Source of the DNA: Rhodococcus opacus B4
Lineage (GTDB): Bacteria > Actinomycetota > Actinomycetes > Mycobacteriales > Mycobacteriaceae
Assembly: GCF_000010805.1 (NCBI RefSeq)
Contig: NC_012522.1
Location: 7,812,001-7,876,000, forward strand
Reading direction: 5' to 3'
DNA length: 64,000 nt
Below the pieces are notes generated by a model that made no database searches, was not told the origin of the DNA, and saw only the letters and a program-made list of their open reading frames with translations. This document shows, piece after piece, positions 34,197-41,656 of the stretch. Every line of letters starts with the position of its first letter. Positions within the stretch are counted from its first letter, which is position 1. Made by a program: the position numbers and the translations under genes.

Positions 34197-34568
34197 TTAC
34201 TTCTGTGCGGTTGTCTGTTCGGCGACCTTCCGGCGAATCTCGTCCATGTCGAGGCCCTTGACCTTGGTCACCAGTTCGTCGAGCGCCTCGGGCGGGAGTA
34301 CGCCAGCCTGACTAAAGACCAGGAGTCCTTCCCGGAACGCCATCACGGTCGGGATCGAGCGGATGTTCGCCGCCGCGGCAAGACCCTGCTCGGCCTCGGT
34401 GTCGACCTTGGCGAACACCACATCCGTGTGCTTGTCCGAGGAGGCTTCGAAGGTGGGGGCGAACGCACGGCACGGACCGCACCACGACGCCCAGAAGTCG
34501 ACGAGAACGAGGTCATGGCCCGCCACGACCTCGTCGAAGGTGTGCTGAGTAAGACTCTGGGTGGCCAA
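34197..34568 (-). CDS. Thioredoxin
   Basis: 123 residues. The active site WCGPC gives Cys30 and Cys33, and the cis-Pro motif is IPTVMAF. This is a complete thioredoxin that reduces disulfides in the cytoplasm, probably recharged by thioredoxin reductase. A second thioredoxin gene, clearly a paralogue, lies 3 kb away and is broken by an insertion element, so this copy may carry the local function. It is grouped with an AhpD-like gene, an IclR regulator and osmC on the same strand. Confidence 0.95.
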   Translation of the reverse strand: MATQSLTQHTFDEVVAGHDLVLVDFWASWCGPCRAFAPTFEASSDKHTDVVFAKVDTEAEQGLAAAANIRSIPTVMAFREGLLVFSQAGVLPPEALDELVTKVKGLDMDEIRRKVAEQTTAQK

Positions 34569-34596
34569 GAGGGTCCCTTCTAATTCGATGAGTGGC

Positions 34597-34664
34597 AGTG
34601 CGAAATGCGACCGCGGACCAGGTATTCGCGGCCACCGTGCCGCTGGCGGTGGGGATTTCGCACT
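34597..34664. repeat. Wide inverted repeat upstream of thioredoxin
   Basis: AGTGCGAAAT (34597-34606) and ATTTCGCACT (34655-34664) are exact inverted copies 48 bp apart. An inner pair CCACCG/CGGTGG lies between them. The structure fills the gap between the AhpD-like stop and the thioredoxin start, so it may be a promoter/operator region or an mRNA fold. Confidence 0.45.
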
Positions 34665-34748
34665 CGCTTTGGGGAGGCCAGATCTTTCAAGCCGTGTCCG
34701 GGCCTCTTTCTTCCGAACACGACCTGGCAGAGCTGGCCGCGGCTATCG

Positions 34749-35096
34749 CTAGGCCCCGGTCGAGGCCAGCGGCTTCGCGGCGCGTGCGGCGACGGACAAC
34801 GCCTTCATGCCGTGCACGACGGCGCCACCGGCGCGCATCGCGGCCGCGAGGTAGGTGACCTCGGCGAGCTCCTGCTCGGATGCGCCGAGCGCGACCGCAT
34901 CCTCGGTGTGGAATCGAATGCAGGCTTCACACTGCGTCGTCAACGCAACAGCGATACCGATGAGTTCTCTGTATTTCCTGGGGATTTCACCGGGTCCGGT
35001 GAAGACGGCTGCGTTGTAGGCGGCCAGTGCGGCTCCCATCTCCGGTGCCAGGTTTGTACCGAGCGGGGAGTGACGATGGTTGTTCGGTGTAGGCAT
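34749..35096 (-). CDS. AhpD-like carboxymuconolactone decarboxylase family protein
   Basis: 115 residues. Glu44, Cys56, Cys59 and His63 reproduce the E-x11-CxxC-x3-H signature of AhpD alkylhydroperoxidases (TTQCEACIRFH). It is therefore more likely a thiol peroxidase or disulfide reductase than a decarboxylase. It lies 180 bp upstream of thioredoxin on the same strand and 33 bp downstream of the IclR regulator gene. Thioredoxin could be its electron donor, by inference. Confidence 0.88.
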   Translation of the reverse strand: MPTPNNHRHSPLGTNLAPEMGAALAAYNAAVFTGPGEIPRKYRELIGIAVALTTQCEACIRFHTEDAVALGASEQELAEVTYLAAAMRAGGAVVHGMKALSVAARAAKPLASTGA

Positions 35097-35129
35097 TCGA
35101 AAATCTCCTTGGTAGAAGGTCGAAATCGA

Positions 35130-35960
35130 TCACGCGGTGCCGGGCTGCAAAAGCTTGCGGACGGTGCCCTCGTTCGAGGCACCGTCGAGCTGCTGCAGCC
35201 GTTGTGCGAAGGCCACGGCCTCACGCTTCATCCACTCGACCACGTGGGTCCTGCGGGGTTCAGACAACCGCGCGGAGACCGCTTCGACGCTGAACGCGGC
35301 GATCGCCGTCCCCGAGGCACCGACGATCGGAACTCCGATCCCCTCGGCCCCGGGCACCAGCGTGGTGGGAGCCTGCGCGAATCCGGCTGTCCGTGCTCGC
35401 TGGATCAGCGCCGGCAGTGCTGCCGGATCCGGCAGCACGCTACCGGACAGTTGGGTGCCGGGAATCGAGGTGAGCAGGCGGTCGACCTCGTCGTCCTCGG
35501 CCCAGGCAAGTAGCGCCAAGCTGCCGGCGCATGAGCCGAGCATCCGGCGATCGCCGATCTGGGTGGTGATCGCCCTGATCGGATACGTTCCGACTACACG
35601 GTCAACGCAGACCGCCTGCGAGCCAGCCTTCACCGTCAGATACACCGTGTCACTGGTCAGCTCCGCGAGCCGGTTTAGATGGGGCGCAGCCAGGCTGGTG
35701 AAACCATGCCGATCCGACGCCGCCATCCCGATACCGACCAGCGGCAAACCCAGAACGTACGCGGACCGGGATTCGTCTAGTTCGACCCATCCCAGCTTCG
35801 TCAAGGTTCCGAGCAGTCGGTGAACCGTGGTCTTCGACAATCCGGTCACCAGAGCAAGGTCGGTCAACCGGCTGCCTGACTTCCCAGCGTCGGCGATCGC
35901 CTGAATCAGCGTCGCAGCTCGTTCCACACTGCGGATCCCTCCGGATGATTCCTCCGCCAT
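35130..35960 (-). CDS. IclR-family transcriptional regulator
   Basis: 276 residues. The N-terminal winged helix (about 8-75; LTDLALVTGLSKTTVHRLLG) is followed by a GAF-like effector domain (about 85-250). I chose the ATG at 35960, which has GGAGAG just upstream, over an in-frame start 42 bp earlier. It lies between osmC and the AhpD-like gene and probably controls this redox group. The effector is unknown. Confidence 0.88.
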   Translation of the reverse strand: MAEESSGGIRSVERAATLIQAIADAGKSGSRLTDLALVTGLSKTTVHRLLGTLTKLGWVELDESRSAYVLGLPLVGIGMAASDRHGFTSLAAPHLNRLAELTSDTVYLTVKAGSQAVCVDRVVGTYPIRAITTQIGDRRMLGSCAGSLALLAWAEDDEVDRLLTSIPGTQLSGSVLPDPAALPALIQRARTAGFAQAPTTLVPGAEGIGVPIVGASGTAIAAFSVEAVSARLSEPRRTHVVEWMKREAVAFAQRLQQLDGASNEGTVRKLLQPGTA

Positions 35961-36088
35961 GTTGCTCTCCGTTCCCAGTATTTCTCCTACTCGATCCACC
36001 ACGAACAGCCACGAAACCTCACTGTCCGCCGCATGGAAGGGTCCGGCAGGGCCGGGGGAGTACTACTCGCAGGCGGAGGCAGGGACGC

Positions 36089-36122
36089 GGTGGTGCCGCT
36101 CTCAGCGTAGAGCGGGACCACC
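36089..36122 (-). terminator. Terminator-like hairpin after osmC
   Basis: GGTGGTGCCGCTCT (36089-36102) and AGAGCGGGACCACC (36109-36122) pair over 14 bp with one mismatch and a 6-base loop, 9 bp past the osmC stop on the minus strand. Confidence 0.65.
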
Positions 36123-36130
36123 CGGTCGCT

Positions 36131-36691
36131 TCATGCCAGCGTCGTCACCACATCGACCGGGCGGACCAGCGTGTCCCGGATGGGCGAGCGCTTCTGCACG
36201 GTGTCGACAAGGTCCTGCAGCTCTTCCCGAGTGGCGCCCGGCGCGGAGAGGTCGACCTTCACGCGGATCTCCCGTGCGCCGGGAGCCTCTTCGGGGGCAA
36301 CACCGAGGAACGAGGCCAGGTCGAAGTCGGCCTCCAGCTCGAGCTTGTAGCTCTCGAGCTCGATACCCCGCGACGCGGCGTTGGCCGCGAGCGTCACCGT
36401 GTAGCACCCGGCGAGTGCCTGCAGCACGTACTCAGCCGGGGACACAGCGGTGTCGGTGCCGAGCAGCGGAGCCGGCTCGTCGCTGGACATGGTGAACTTG
36501 CCCAGCCGAGAGTTGTCGACCTGACCTGCCTGGGTGAGGCCGCCGGTCTGGGAGTTCACCCGAAAACCGCCCTGCCACTCTCCGTTTACGGCGAAGGACA
36601 CCTTGCCGAGCGCGCGGTCACCGCGGACCGCCTCGATCGTCTCGTTTAGCGCCTGCAGATCAACGCCATTGACCGTTTGCTTCGTTTCCAT
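36131..36691 (-). CDS. OsmC/Ohr family protein
   Basis: 186 residues. The helix with ALAGCYTVTLAANAASRG carries the conserved peroxidatic-type Cys, but the second position usually occupied by Cys in the C-terminal part reads KRSPIRDTL with Ser. It therefore has only one of the two redox Cys of active peroxidases and may rely on an external thiol. The ATG at 36691 follows GAGGAA. It is followed by a strong hairpin and then the IclR gene. Confidence 0.88.
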   Translation of the reverse strand: METKQTVNGVDLQALNETIEAVRGDRALGKVSFAVNGEWQGGFRVNSQTGGLTQAGQVDNSRLGKFTMSSDEPAPLLGTDTAVSPAEYVLQALAGCYTVTLAANAASRGIELESYKLELEADFDLASFLGVAPEEAPGAREIRVKVDLSAPGATREELQDLVDTVQKRSPIRDTLVRPVDVVTTLA

Positions 36692-37422
36692 CGTATTCCT
36701 CACTGTTGTAGGGGATTACCCACTGTGCGGAATCGGCCGCGCACCGGGGTGTGCTGCCAGTGAACGTTCCCGAGCATCCGGTGTCAACTTTCGGTTCCGC
36801 GCCGCGGAACAGGGTGGAAAACTGATGCCGATTAAACTGCTGTGGAGGGTCCGTCACCATCCAGAAATGGAATGCAATTCCGGCATGCAGTACAACGGGC
36901 TGATTGGTGACGGTGGGTTTGCATGGACGTGCGCCTACCCACGAGCAGTCGGCGCGGCGCCTACTCAGATTGTCTCCGCAGGGTCGTCGACGACTCCCTG
37001 GGGGTGTACTCCACACCGTGTGCGTGGCGTGCACCCGCTCGGTGGAAGCGTCGGCCGTTGCTTCGGTCACGAGGGGTCACGTGGTACCCCAGCTCCACCG
37101 CGAAGCATGCGGTCGACTCGGCGCAGGTGCTCGCCAAGGCCGACGACAATCACGTGGTCAATCACGTCTTGTTTGAGTCGCCGGTCAATCGGTGTTGGCG
37201 AGGTCGCTCTGCGCCCAGTGTTCGGAGACGACGACATCGCCCTCGGCAAACCCCGAAGTCGTCGTGAATGCTGCTGCCCCAAGAATCTCGCACCCATCAC
37301 CGGATCTGCGCTGACCCGCGCTGCAACGGATTCGGGAACTTCCACCGCTCGAAGTCGCCTGGTGCCGACCCGTGCTGCACTGTCGGGGTAGTCGGACAGT
37401 GTCAACCTTCGACACTGGCGAT

Positions 37423-37447
37423 GCTAGGGCGATTGACTCGCCCTAGC
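37423..37447. repeat. Perfect 10-bp stem-loop
   Basis: GCTAGGGCGA (37423-37432), loop TTGAC, TCGCCCTAGC (37438-37447). It lies in an intergenic stretch 210 bp upstream of the broken thioredoxin gene. It has no T-tract. It may be a terminator for a lost gene or a protein-binding site. Confidence 0.6.
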
Positions 37448-37540
37448 TCTGCAAATATGCGCAGGGGTCTGCAAAATACATCATTGATCTTTTACCGCAA
37501 TATCTTCCACCATATATAGAGAACAGATCGCGCGAGTGAT

Positions 37541-37581
37541 TCGCTCTGACCACAAGACCACTCGCTCGGACCATAGACCAC
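37541..37581. repeat. Two tandem ~20-bp direct repeats
   Basis: TCGCTCTGACCACAAGACCAC (37541-37561 minus its last base) is followed directly by TCGCTCGGACCATAGACCAC (37562-37581). They lie 77 bp upstream of the thioredoxin start, in the position of activator sites. Confidence 0.5.
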
Positions 37582-37769
37582 TAACGGTAAGTGCCTTGAA
37601 GCGAGAAGTGCCGCCCTCCGAGGTAATGGTGGATGAGCCCGATAGAGAGGACATCACGTGCCGACCGTGGCATTGACCCAATCCAACTTCGACGACACCA
37701 TTGCGTCGAATGATATCGTCCTGATTGATTTCTGGGCCTCGTGGTGCGGACCGTGTCGAGCGTTCGCGC

Positions 37770-37777
37770 CGACGTTC
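37770..37777. repeat. Target-site duplication, left copy (CGACGTTC)
   Basis: The same 8 bases recur at 39241-39248, immediately outside the right end of the element. An 8-bp duplication is usual for the IS256 family. Confidence 0.9.
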
Positions 37778-39240
37778 GGGTAAGTCCCAGGGAGTGGTGG
37801 GAATCGGCTGAGGGCGTCCGGCCAGGTCCGCGGCGTGTCGCTCCCTCGCCGAAGGTGGGCCATCGCGTAGTGATCAACGAGTTACCGACCAAAGTGACTC
37901 ACAGAAAGTATCCACGCGATGACCCACGACCATTCTGCACTGCTCGCCCAACTCGACGCACTCACCGGCGCCGACAGCGCCAGCGTGTTCGCCGAACTGA
38001 TCCGCACCGGCCTGCAGGCCTTGATCGAAGCCGAAGCCACCGAGAAGCTCGGCGCCGGCCGCTACGAACGCACCGCTACCCGCACCACCCATCGCAACGG
38101 CCACCGCACCAAGACCGTCTCCACGACCAGCGGCGATGTCGAGGTCAAGATCCCCAAGCTACGGTCCGGGTCGTTCTTTCCGTCCTTGCTGGAACGGCGT
38201 CGGCGGATCGACAAAGCCCTGTATGCGGTGGTGATGGAGGCGTATGTGCACGGCGTATCGACTCGCAGCGTCGATGACCTGGTCGGCGCGTTGGGAGTCG
38301 GGTCAGGGATCTCGAAATCGGAGGTGTCGCGGATCTGTGCCGGTCTGGACGGCGAGATAGCCCGGTTCCGAGAGCGCACGCTGACGCACACGAGTTTTCC
38401 GTACGTGTTCCTCGACGCCACCTTCTGCAAGGTCCGGGTCGGTGCGCACGTGGTGTCCCAGGCGCTGGTGGTCGCGACCGGGGTGTCCATCGACGGCACC
38501 CGCGAGGTCCTGGGCACCGCGGTCGGCGACAGTGAATCCTACGAGTTCTGGCGCGAGTTCCTCACCAGCCTCAAAGACCGTGGTCTGTCGGGGGTGCATC
38601 TGGTGATCTCTGATGCGCACAGCGGTCTCAAAGCTGCTGTGATGCAGCAGTTCGCGGGATCATCGTGGCAGAGGTGTCGGGTTCATTTCATGCGCAACAT
38701 CCGATCGGCAGTGGCGGCCAAGCATGTGCCGCCGGTGATGGCGGCGGTCAAGACGATCTTCGCGCACACCGATCCGGTGGAGGTCGCCGCGCAGTGGGAC
38801 CAAGTCACCGATACCTTCGCCGGGTCGTTCCCGAAGGTTGCGGCGTTGATGGAAGCAGCCAAACACGATGTGCTGGCCTTCACCGCGTTTCCGAAGGCGC
38901 ATTGGCAAAAAATCTGGTCCAACAATCCAATTGAGCGGTTGAACAAGGAAATCAAGCGTCGAGCCGATGTCGTGGAGATCTTCCCGAATCCGGCCGCGTT
39001 CTTGCGGTTGGCAACCGCGGTGGTGATCGAGCAGCACGACGAGTGGCAAGTGACCCGCCGCTACGTCTCCGACGTGAGCATGGACGAGCTCCGTGCGGTG
39101 ATCGCCGCGAAGGGACACGCTACCGAGCCGGCGTTGTCGTTGACCGGCTCGAGTGGAACAGCCTAGTATTCACCGCGACTCGTTGATCACCGCGCATGCC
39201 GCGAGCCGATCCGAAGTCCACCACTCCACGGGGCACTATC
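37778..39240 (+). mobile_element. IS256-family insertion sequence, 1463 bp
   Basis: The left end begins GGGTAAGTCCCAGGGAGTGG, and the reverse complement of the right end begins GATAGTGCCCCGTGGAGTGG. They are imperfect inverted repeats matching best in the inner GGAGTGGTGG part. The element is flanked by 8-bp direct repeats CGACGTTC and carries one intact Mutator-type transposase. It sits inside a thioredoxin gene with little target decay, so the insertion looks fairly recent. Confidence 0.93.
37919..39166 (+). CDS. IS256-family (Mutator) transposase
   Basis: 415 residues, full length. The DDE triad fits Asp166 (VFLDATFCKVR), Asp232 (VISDAHSGLKAA) and Glu339 (NNPIERLNKEI). The C-x2-H signature of the family is at 253-256 (CRVHFMRN). 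No frameshift is present, so the enzyme is probably active. It starts with an ATG about 140 bp inside the left end of the element. Confidence 0.95.
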   Translation: MTHDHSALLAQLDALTGADSASVFAELIRTGLQALIEAEATEKLGAGRYERTATRTTHRNGHRTKTVSTTSGDVEVKIPKLRSGSFFPSLLERRRRIDKALYAVVMEAYVHGVSTRSVDDLVGALGVGSGISKSEVSRICAGLDGEIARFRERTLTHTSFPYVFLDATFCKVRVGAHVVSQALVVATGVSIDGTREVLGTAVGDSESYEFWREFLTSLKDRGLSGVHLVISDAHSGLKAAVMQQFAGSSWQRCRVHFMRNIRSAVAAKHVPPVMAAVKTIFAHTDPVEVAAQWDQVTDTFAGSFPKVAALMEAAKHDVLAFTAFPKAHWQKIWSNNPIERLNKEIKRRADVVEIFPNPAAFLRLATAVVIEQHDEWQVTRRYVSDVSMDELRAVIAAKGHATEPALSLTGSSGTA

Positions 39241-39248
39241 CGACGTTC
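39241..39248. repeat. Target-site duplication, right copy (CGACGTTC)
   Basis: Exact partner of 37770-37777. It is followed by GAAGGCGCATCC, the continuation of the thioredoxin gene. Confidence 0.9.
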
Positions 39249-39536
39249 GAAGGCGCATCCGACAGGCACGACAATGTCGTATTTGGCAAAGTCGACACGG
39301 AGGCCGAGCAACAACTGGCTGCGGTGGCACGAATAACCTCCATCCCGACCGTCGTGGCCTTCCACAAGGGCGCGCTGGTGTACTCGCAGTCCGGTGTGCT
39401 CCCCAAGGCGGCTCTCGACAGTCTTGTCTGGCGGATCAAGGAATTGGACAGCGCGCCGACCGCCCGCACTCATTGACATCGACCCAGCACATTGTCGGCG
39501 TGCACAGCGCTGCCGACCATCATCTAGGACTCAGCA

Positions 39537-39902
39537 ATGAACGTCTCTTCCCCTGGACTCTCAGTGGTCTCGGTCCCTCGCGACACAGGAACGGACCACC
39601 GGGACGACCGTGTGTTCGCCCAGGTACAGCGCTATCGGCGTGAACGCAGGCGGAGATTGCAAAAAGCTGCGCCCACCTCATCGCGCCAGTACTCGCGCGA
39701 TGAGGTTAACGAGATCGTGCGGTTCGCCGAAGTATGGGGTCCATATGGAGGCCCGCCGACAGAAGAGGTGTTCGTTCGGTTCGGCCTGTCTATGTCACAG
39801 TTCTTCGACCGGCTCCGGGACACCGTGGCGATGGGAATATGCGACGCGCAGACCACATACAGACTCGACGCCTGGTATCCGCTCGCGCGGTCGATTGGCT
39901 GA
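39537..39902 (+). CDS. Hypothetical protein, possible small HTH protein
   Basis: 121 residues. The first 50 are basic and low in structure (RRERRRRLQK). The C-terminal 70 contain EVNEIVRFAEVWGPYGGPP and FVRFGLSMSQFFDRLRD, a pattern similar to short actinobacterial proteins with a helix-turn-helix-like fold. It lies 60 bp after the broken thioredoxin on the same strand. No close family was recognised. Confidence 0.6.
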   Translation: MNVSSPGLSVVSVPRDTGTDHRDDRVFAQVQRYRRERRRRLQKAAPTSSRQYSRDEVNEIVRFAEVWGPYGGPPTEEVFVRFGLSMSQFFDRLRDTVAMGICDAQTTYRLDAWYPLARSIG

Positions 39903-40457
39903 TCCCTTGTCAGCGAGCAAGTTGGGACTGCTTGATCGAGTGTCCTTCTGAGATGGATGACATCCACCGAGGAGCTGATACCCAGGCCACGGTGTTCGGC
40001 AGCGCGGTGCTGATGCCTCGGCATTGGTGCGATTGAGGGGTAGCGCTGTGAACTTACTCGACTGACTCGGTTATCGGAGGCGACTCGGCGGCAGTTAGTG
40101 GCTTGTACCAGAACTCTTCTGACGGTCAGCTTGATTCAGGATGCGCAATCAGAACCTCCGTTCATAAGGTATCCGGTGCTAAGCCACGTCGCAGCAGACC
40201 TAGGAGGTCTTCCAAATGCCGCTGCTGATCCTTCATGCTGTGATCGCGTGTGCCAGTCTGTTTACACGCCATGCCACCGAGTCGATCCAACGAATCCTTA
40301 CGAATATCACCGTCGCACGAGCCGATGCGAGATGGTTAGTCATGGCGGCGAGCGCACAACACGAGCCATCCAGCAATCGATCGTTCCAAGACGAACTGCG
40401 CGACCTTTAGGCAGCCGTGGCAGGTCGGAGGGTGGCGTCGGTGTCTCGAGGTCTGGA
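39903..40457. other. No supported gene
   Basis: Short frames on both strands have no recognisable motif. The stretch is probably degenerate DNA between the redox cluster and the rearranged regulator remnants. Confidence 0.5.
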
Positions 40458-40575
40458 CGAGGTGGTGACCCGACTGCTCGACAGTTATGATCGGGACACC
40501 ATTGTCGGCCGCCGCGGCCAAGCGATCGTGCTGCTGGCGCCGTTGGGATTACGCGGCGCGGTGGCGGGTCGGCGA
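40458..40575 (+). pseudogene. Possible tyrosine-recombinase (integrase) fragment
   Basis: The frame reading VVTRLLDSYDRDTIVGRRGQ then AIVLLAPLGLRG resembles the start of the catalytic domain of XerC/phage-type integrases, where LLxxLGLR contains the first catalytic Arg. The continuation is frameshifted and short. If correct, a mobile island once had its end here. The match is from memory and limited to about 40 residues. Confidence 0.35.
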
Positions 40576-40734
40576 TGGCGACGGGCGCAAGGTGCGGATT
40601 TCCGCCCGAGGTGTCGTGCTCAGAACGCGATCGCTCAAGTTCATGCTCTCGGGTCCGGAATTATCAGGGGCCCTCGATACTGCCAACTCAGGCGGCCAAC
40701 AGCGCCCGGTACTGCGATCTCTAGATCGAGTTGC

Positions 40735-40925
40735 CGCTTGAGTTGCCGCTTGAAGGGGTGCAGCTGTGTCGACTCTATGAGTGCGCGAAGAGATATCGGG
40801 GCGGCTCTATGTGTTGTTCGACCGCGTGTTTTGTAGTCACCACGAGTGACTGGCGACGATTTCGCGGGATTCGTGCGTCGAGTTCCCAATCCCTGCATTT
40901 CCAGGCGATCGACGGTTGAGCTGGA
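40735..40925 (-). pseudogene. MarR-family regulator remnant, C-terminal half
   Basis: The minus-strand translation contains SSTVDRLEMQGLGTRRTNPA and, in a shifted frame, SLRALIESTQL. The intact MarR gene at 47.9-48.4 kb reads STVDRLEAQGLTIRHTNP and SLHTLIESTQL at the matching place. The copy is frameshifted and lacks its N-terminal half, which is found nearby on the opposite strand. Confidence 0.75.
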
Positions 40926-40974
40926 CCCGAACCGATTCGGCGACTTGCCACAGAGAGGTGCCACTCTGCTGGGC

Positions 40975-41213
40975 GCAGCCCGCTGCTGACTCCGACGCAC
41001 TTGCTCGACATCAACGCTCGGCCGGGACTCGAACACCGAAAACTGAGCAAGGCGATCGATTCTGCGCTCCGCCAGCACGACCTGACCCCCCCAAGTCCGA
41101 AATCTTCGACGCACCGGTTTTCGCGAAACCCCGATATCGTCGGTCTCCGTTGTTGCGCAGCAACATCGTCGCTGGACGACAACAGCCTATGCCGGTCGAC
41201 GTCGCCGGAGGAC
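40975..41213 (+). pseudogene. MarR-family regulator remnant, N-terminal half (inverted)
   Basis: The plus-strand translation has LLDINARPGLEHRKLSKAID, nearly the same as LLDINTRLGLEHRKLSKAID in the intact MarR gene, followed by SALRQHDLT. A one-base loss then shifts the frame, but the DNA stays similar up to the GGACGACAACAG/GGACGACGACAAG segment. It runs away from the C-terminal half, so the gene was split and one half inverted. Confidence 0.8.
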
Positions 41214-41239
41214 GCCCCGATGGGGGCGGCGCGGTGCCA

Positions 41240-41407
41240 CATTGCGCGGTCGTCCACCGGGACGCCGCCGCCTGTGGCCGTGCGGCGAACCGAGGGATCC
41301 AGCGGTTCGACGATCTCCCACAACGCATCCGGCACCAAACGCAGAGAAAACTCATCTACCACGCGGGTCGCATCATGCACCACAAGTCGCTTCATCCACA
41401 TGAGCAC
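41240..41407 (-). pseudogene. IS5-type transposase N-terminal fragment
   Basis: About 55 codons with VVDEFSLRLVPDALWEIVEP and GGGVPVDDRAM match the N-terminal part of actinobacterial IS5-family transposases. The frame then loses similarity at the border with the MarR remnant. No catalytic triad is present. Confidence 0.65.
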
Positions 41408-41656
41408 GCGCTACGTAACTCGACAAGTGCGGACTGGAGCAGGTCGTTGGCGGATTCTATTCTGCTGCGTTCTCGTCCGGATGGACCGAAGATTCCGCCG
41501 ACGTTCAGTCGTTATAACTGCTCCTCTCATCCTCGCGACCTTCTACTCGAAAGTCATTGATTCCCTTTGGATTGGCCACGTGGTGCGGACGGGACGTGAG
41601 TGTCGCGTGGTCCAGAATTTGAGCGGGCCTGGCACACACGTCCTGCGCGGGGAGTT
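41408..41656. other. Intergenic, no feature seen
   Basis: This stretch follows the aldehyde dehydrogenase stop on the minus strand. No gene, clear terminator or repeat was recognised. Confidence 0.4.

Larger units (their letters stand above)
36692..37657. other. Non-coding or degenerate stretch before the broken thioredoxin
   Basis: No intact gene is supported. On the minus strand around 37100-37330 a joined frame (FTTTSGFAEGDVVVSEHW continuing into DVIDHVIVVGLGEHLRRVD) looks protein-like but is interrupted and was not recognised. The right part holds a perfect hairpin and tandem direct repeats, listed separately, which may belong to the promoter of the broken thioredoxin gene. Confidence 0.5.
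37658..39476 (+). pseudogene. Thioredoxin gene interrupted by IS256-family element
   Basis: The 5' part (37658-37777) encodes a GTG-started thioredoxin through [12 protein letters not shown], and the 3' part (39249-39476, after the duplicated target bases) continues EGASDRHDNVVFGKVDTEAE to the stop. Removing 37778-39240 and one copy of CGACGTTC restores one continuous ~115-residue thioredoxin with good similarity to the intact copy at 34.2-34.6 kb. AGAGAGGA provides a ribosome site. The 5' piece still holds WCGPC, but it ends two codons into the element and should not fold. Confidence 0.95.

Noticed and set aside
34749-35096. Gamma-carboxymuconolactone decarboxylase of the protocatechuate pathway
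   Set aside because: The CxxC-x3-H signature with upstream Glu fits AhpD-type redox proteins, and no other protocatechuate genes are nearby.
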